Positions 61,365 through 64,000 of a DNA stretch of 64,000 bases are shown piece by piece. The position numbers were made by a program, and so were the translations under genes. The first letter of the stretch is position 1; each line of letters opens with the position of its first letter. The stretch lies in NCBI RefSeq assembly GCF_007672725.1, contig NZ_VDTC01000002.1, positions 372,001 through 436,000 of the forward strand, written 5' to 3'. The notes beneath the pieces are model-generated. The model was given only the letters and a program-made list of their open reading frames with translations, was not told the origin of the DNA and made no database searches. The stretch comes from Corynebacterium aurimucosum ATCC 700975 (GTDB lineage: Bacteria > Actinomycetota > Actinomycetes > Mycobacteriales > Mycobacteriaceae).

Positions 61365-61856
61365 ATGACGCCTCCGGAGAACGACAACCAGCTCCACATC
61401 GTCTTCGTGTGCACGGGCAACATTTGCCGCTCACCCATGGCGGAAATCATTACACGCGACGCCATGGAGACCGACATGCTCGATCTCCTCGCGCGAGTTT
61501 CTTCCTGCGGCCTCGGCGGTTGGCACGTGGGCCAGGGCGCGGATGAGCGTGCTGTGGCTGAGCTGCGCCGCGGCGGCCACGATGGCGCCGGCCACCAGGC
61601 CGCCCAGCTGGGTCCGGACCATATGGACGCGGACCTCTTCGTGGCCATGGACACCGGCCACCGCGATGCCCTCATCGAGCGCGGCATCCCGGAAGACAAG
61701 GTGCGCCTCATGCGCAGCTTCGATCCGAACTCACCGGAGGATGCCAGCGTGGAGGATCCTTTCTACGGCACGGAGGAGGACTTCGCCCGCACCCGCAGTG
61801 AGATCGATGCTTCCGTTCCGGGGCTGCTCGACTGGATTAAAGAAAACCACGGCTAG
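61365..61856 (+). CDS. ptpA: Low-molecular-weight protein tyrosine phosphatase
   Basis: This 163-aa enzyme has the P-loop FVCTGNICRSPMAE (CX5R-S, about residue 16) and the general-acid loop VEDPFYGTEEDF (Asp, about residue 129). The typical HxAxQ-type segment reads GHQAAQLGPDHMDADLFVAM. The mycobacterial homologue PtpA is secreted and dephosphorylates host and Tyr-kinase targets; here the target is unknown. AAGGAG 8 nt before ATG. It is followed after 31 nt by the SURF1 gene, which has its own leaderless promoter. Confidence 0.94.
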   Translation: MTPPENDNQLHIVFVCTGNICRSPMAEIITRDAMETDMLDLLARVSSCGLGGWHVGQGADERAVAELRRGGHDGAGHQAAQLGPDHMDADLFVAMDTGHRDALIERGIPEDKVRLMRSFDPNSPEDASVEDPFYGTEEDFARTRSEIDASVPGLLDWIKENHG

Positions 61857-61874
61857 ATAATTCTGCGCGGCTAC

Positions 61875-61880
61875 TAGACT
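61875..61880 (+). promoter_or_regulatory. -10 hexamer of the SURF1 gene (leaderless)
   Basis: TAGACT (full TAnAnT match) ends 7 nt before ATG 61888. Confidence 0.6.
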
Positions 61881-61887
61881 GGTCATC

Positions 61888-62871
61888 ATGCTTAAGACAT
61901 TCCTCAAGCCTGGGTGGGTGCTCTCTCTCATCTTCATCGTCGCGTTTTCCTATTTGTCTTTCACGGTGCTCGCTCCGTGGCAGCTGAATAAGGACGCGCA
62001 GATTGTGGAGCGCAACCACCTCATTGAGGAGGCCTACGACGCCGACCCCCAGCCGGTCACCGAAGTCTTTTCTGCTGATGGCTCCCTGCACAAGGAGTGG
62101 GAACGCGCGGAGCTAACCGGCCACTACCTCTCAGAAGATGAGGTGCTCCTGCGCCTGCGCCCGGTGGAATCCGCCCCGGGATTCCAGTCGCTGGTCCCCT
62201 TTGAAACCGAGTCTGGTGAAACCTTCCTGGTCAACCGCGGCTGGATGCCCACGGACGAGGGCAACTCCGTCCCCCACATCGACCCGGCCCCGCAGGGCGA
62301 GGTCACCATCGTGGCCATGGCGCGCTACGACGAACGCAAGCACACCTCCGCACCCATTGAGGAACAGGGATACACGCAGGTCTACTCCATCAATACGGAG
62401 CAGATTGCAGAGCTTGTCGACGTCCCCCTCGCCCACGACTACCTCCAACTCTCCCCCGAGCAGCCAGGTGAGCTGCATGCGCTGCCGGTTCCAAAGCTGG
62501 ACCGCGGCAACCACTTGTCCTATGGCTACCAGTGGATTGCCTTCGGTGTGATGGCGCCGCTGGGCTTTGCCTACTTCGTGTGGTCTGAGATCCGGGAGCG
62601 CCGCCGCGCCCGCGATGAGGATGCCCTGATTGCTGAGGCCACTGCGGCCGCCACCGGTGCCGGTACCAGCTCCCCCGATGCGGCTGCGGACGTCGATAGC
62701 TCCGCGCACGAGGCTCCTTCCGGCGAGCACTCTGATGCTACGATGCCTGCTGCCCCGCCTTCGACGCCTGCGGCTGTCACGCAGCCTTCGCGCCGCTCCC
62801 GCTCGCGATATGGCTCCGCCAAGCCGGACTTCTACGAGAAGATCCGTGAGCGCGGTCAGGAGCGCTACTAG
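61888..62871 (+). CDS. SURF1-family oxidase assembly protein
   Basis: This 327-aa membrane protein has one helix at each end of the SURF1 domain (about residues 10-30 and 215-235). The loop domain shows LGxWQLxR-like LAPWQLNKDAQIVERN, GHYLSEDEVLLRLRPV and FLVNRGWMP (about residue 115). SURF1 helps insert heme into the aa3 oxidase whose CtaC, CtaE and CtaF are encoded in this window. A disordered Ala/Ser/Thr/Pro tail of about 80 residues, rich in acidic residues then Arg, extends past the second helix. Followed by a bidirectional hairpin. Confidence 0.92.
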   Translation: MLKTFLKPGWVLSLIFIVAFSYLSFTVLAPWQLNKDAQIVERNHLIEEAYDADPQPVTEVFSADGSLHKEWERAELTGHYLSEDEVLLRLRPVESAPGFQSLVPFETESGETFLVNRGWMPTDEGNSVPHIDPAPQGEVTIVAMARYDERKHTSAPIEEQGYTQVYSINTEQIAELVDVPLAHDYLQLSPEQPGELHALPVPKLDRGNHLSYGYQWIAFGVMAPLGFAYFVWSEIRERRRARDEDALIAEATAAATGAGTSSPDAAADVDSSAHEAPSGEHSDATMPAAPPSTPAAVTQPSRRSRSRYGSAKPDFYEKIRERGQERY

Positions 62872-62926
62872 CCTTCCTAGTTCCACGGGCCCACTGGGGC
62901 GTCGTGGGATTGCCGTGGATATGCGA

Positions 62927-62962
62927 CAGACCCCCTTTTCGATTCCTCGAAAAGGGGGTCTG
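62927..62962. terminator. Bidirectional terminator between the SURF1 gene and tRNA-Val
   Basis: CAGACCCCCTTTTCGA (62927-62942), loop TTCC, TCGAAAAGGGGGTCTG (62947-62962): a 16-bp perfect stem located 3 nt past the tRNA 3' end. Confidence 0.9.
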
Positions 62963-62965
62963 AAA

Positions 62966-63041
62966 TGGTGCGGCCTGAGGGGATCGAACCCCCGACCTAC
63001 TGGGTGTAAACCAGTTGCTCTTCCAGCTGAGCTAAAGCCGC
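62966..63041 (-). tRNA. tRNA-Val (anticodon TAC)
   Basis: The acceptor stem is GCGGCTT paired with AGGCCGC, discriminator A, and an encoded CCA (62966-62968 on the minus strand). D-arm TAGCTCAGCTGGAAGAGC, anticodon stem ACTGG/CCAGT with 7-nt loop TTTACAC (anticodon TAC, reading GUA), and T-arm GGGGGTTCGATCCCC. A valine tRNA near the SURF1/DUF3052 genes fits the corynebacterial/mycobacterial order. Confidence 0.97.
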
Positions 63042-63150
63042 AGTGCACTGTGTGCTCGCACAAGATTAGCCTATGGGCACCCGCAGCAACAAATCAGGGT
63101 GTAACTAGTCGCTGCGAATGCCGCGTGAGCAGGCATAACCTGCGTTTGCC

Positions 63151-63588
63151 TTAAGGCTTCTTGGTGTAGCCGCGGGCTACAAGGCAGGAGCCCTGCCACT
63201 CACCGAGGCGCTCAGCCTTGGTCTGCACCAGACCAGCCAGCTGTGCGGATTCGGAGATCTCACCGGGCTCGAGGTTGCCCGGCTTTCCAGCGCCTGGGGT
63301 CAGCAGCCAGATACGGCCGGAATCACCCAGGGGACGGGTGGCATCGACCAGCCCATCGACCAAATCGCCGTCCTCCGCGCGCCACCACAGCAGCACGAGG
63401 TCACACAGCTCGTCGGTCTCCTCATCGAGGAAATCCTCCCCCAACACGTCCTCGATGGACTCAGAAATCGTGGAGTCACAGTCCTCGTCCCAGCCAAGCT
63501 CCAGAGCAATCTGCCCCTCTTCGATGCCGAGCTTGGCTGCAAATCCCGTCACTCGCTGAGTTCCTTCCGATGAAGTAGTTGATGTCAT
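63151..63588 (-). CDS. DUF3052 protein (Rv2239c-like)
   Basis: This 145-aa acidic soluble protein starts MTSTTSSEGTQRVTGFAAKL and contains GQIALELGWDEDCDSTISES, LLWWRAEDGDLVDGLVDATR and LLTPGAGKPGNLEPGEISES, the landmarks of actinobacterial DUF3052. Function unknown; it is found beside aceE in this order. ATG 63588 has TAAAAT 7 nt upstream and no Shine-Dalgarno (leaderless), which excludes the 30-residue upstream extension. Divergent from aceE. Confidence 0.9.
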   Translation of the reverse strand: MTSTTSSEGTQRVTGFAAKLGIEEGQIALELGWDEDCDSTISESIEDVLGEDFLDEETDELCDLVLLWWRAEDGDLVDGLVDATRPLGDSGRIWLLTPGAGKPGNLEPGEISESAQLAGLVQTKAERLGEWQGSCLVARGYTKKP

Positions 63589-63595
63589 GCAGAGT

Positions 63596-63601
63596 ATTTT
63601 A
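63596..63601 (-). promoter_or_regulatory. -10 hexamer of the DUF3052 gene (leaderless)
   Basis: TAAAAT (full TAnAnT match) on the minus strand, 7 nt before ATG 63588. Confidence 0.65.
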
Positions 63602-63718
63602 ACGTCTACGGTGCACTTTTTCGCGACGAACCTCCCCCGATCTTCCCCAGTGGTGGACATTTTCCCCCATGAAACCACTCCTGGGGGCCTCCAAATGCCC
63701 CGCCGTGAAAGCGGCGCG

Positions 63719-63724
63719 TATCCT
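63719..63724 (+). promoter_or_regulatory. Candidate -10 of aceE
   Basis: TATCCT would start transcription near 63732, giving a leader of about 30 nt with AGGAGG before ATG 63762. No clear -35. Confidence 0.45.
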
Positions 63725-63761
63725 AGGAACAGATCTTTGTACTACGAACCAGGAGGATTTA

Positions 63762-64000
63762 ATGGCCGACTTGGACGCCCACAACGGCGACTCCAACTTC
63801 CCCATCGTTCGCGATGGCGTGGCAGCATACCTGCACGACTCCGACCCGGAAGAAACCCGCGAGTGGATGGACTCCCTCGACGGTCTGCTGGACTCTTCCG
63901 ATCCGGAGCGCGCCCGCTACCTCATGCTGCGTCTTCTTGAGCGCGCTACCGCCAAGCGCGTGCCGTTGCCGTCCCTGACGTCCTCGGATTTTGTCAACAC
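63762..64000 (+). CDS. aceE: Pyruvate dehydrogenase E1 component, N-terminal part (3' truncated)
   Basis: The 79 visible codons read MADLDAHNGDSNFPIVRDGV, then DSDPEETREWMDSLDGLL and ARYLMLRLLERATAKRVPLP, the typical N-terminus of homodimeric-type (AceE) E1. It decarboxylates pyruvate with thiamine diphosphate and acetylates the lipoyl arms of AceF, encoded about 35 kb upstream in this window. AGGAGG is 7 nt before ATG. The thiamine and catalytic domains lie beyond the window. Confidence 0.93.
   Translation, partial: MADLDAHNGDSNFPIVRDGVAAYLHDSDPEETREWMDSLDGLLDSSDPERARYLMLRLLERATAKRVPLPSLTSSDFVN

Overview
The window comes from a Corynebacterium chromosome (genus confident, species not). The gene order follows the core block shared by Corynebacterium and Mycobacterium: pknL - aroG - exoribonuclease - mannosyltransferase - plsC - glk - pimB' - NlpC/P60 pair - qcrBAC/ctaE - ctaF/ctaC - ltsA - ... 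- ilvE - pepA - aceF - lipB - lipA - glnA - thrC - glnE - glnA2 - ... - rnpB - RNase HI/phosphatase - ptpA - SURF1 - tRNA-Val - aceE. The base composition looks like about 60% GC. A complete glycine cleavage cluster, which I recall being absent from C. glutamicum, and an STAS-tailed glutaminase point to a skin/clinical-type species, but that is inference. I see no IS element, prophage, CRISPR array or defence island.

Layout. 1-10,000: end of kinase pknL, DAHP synthase, lipoglycan and phospholipid genes (mptC, plsC, pimB'), glucokinase and two secreted NlpC/P60 hydrolases, the second behind a long structured leader that looks like a c-di-AMP (ydaO-type) riboswitch. 10,400-17,000: the cytochrome bc1-aa3 block (ctaE-qcrC-qcrA-qcrB and ctaC-ctaF). 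17,300-26,600: LtsA amidotransferase, an IscA/ErpA-type Fe-S carrier, a DUF3043 membrane protein, an orphan CobT-like protein, IlvE, leucyl aminopeptidase, glutaminase and nicotinamidase. 26,700-37,600: lipoate-dependent metabolism (three-lipoyl-domain E2 AceF, gcvP-gcvT-gcvH, lipB, lipA) with an MFS exporter and a DUF4191 membrane protein. 37,800-55,000: RDD protein, glnA, SLAC1/TehA-type transporter, META-domain protein, Nudix, secreted trypsin-like lipoprotein, a 50-aa protein, thrC, a second MFS protein, small membrane proteins, glnE-glnA2, DUF2786 and CYTH-CHAD proteins. 55,000-64,000: small protein, galactokinase-like GHMP protein, RNB nuclease, RNase P RNA, RNase HI/phosphatase fusion, zinc-ribbon protein, Nif3-like protein, PtpA, SURF1, tRNA-Val, DUF3052 and the start of aceE.

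How it works together. Many genes serve envelope building (PimB', MptC, LtsA, RipC/NlpC), the respiratory supercomplex (Qcr/Cta plus SURF1), lipoate use (LipA/LipB feeding AceF and GcvH) and glutamine metabolism with its control (GlnA with an adenylylatable Tyr405, GlnE, GlnA2 without that Tyr, glutaminase).

The strongest signal outside the gene list is promoter geometry. At about 17 gene starts a TAnnnT-type -10 hexamer ends exactly 7 nt before the start codon, and at four more 8 nt before. This predicts widespread leaderless transcription and fixes several start codons. The 5' end of RNase P RNA shows the same 7-nt spacing. Other points of interest are the putative riboswitch, a CobT-like and a GalK-like protein with eroded active-site motifs, two unannotated 50-codon genes, a perfect inverted repeat over the predicted -35 of the SLAC1-like transporter gene, and a degenerate 14-nt tandem repeat.
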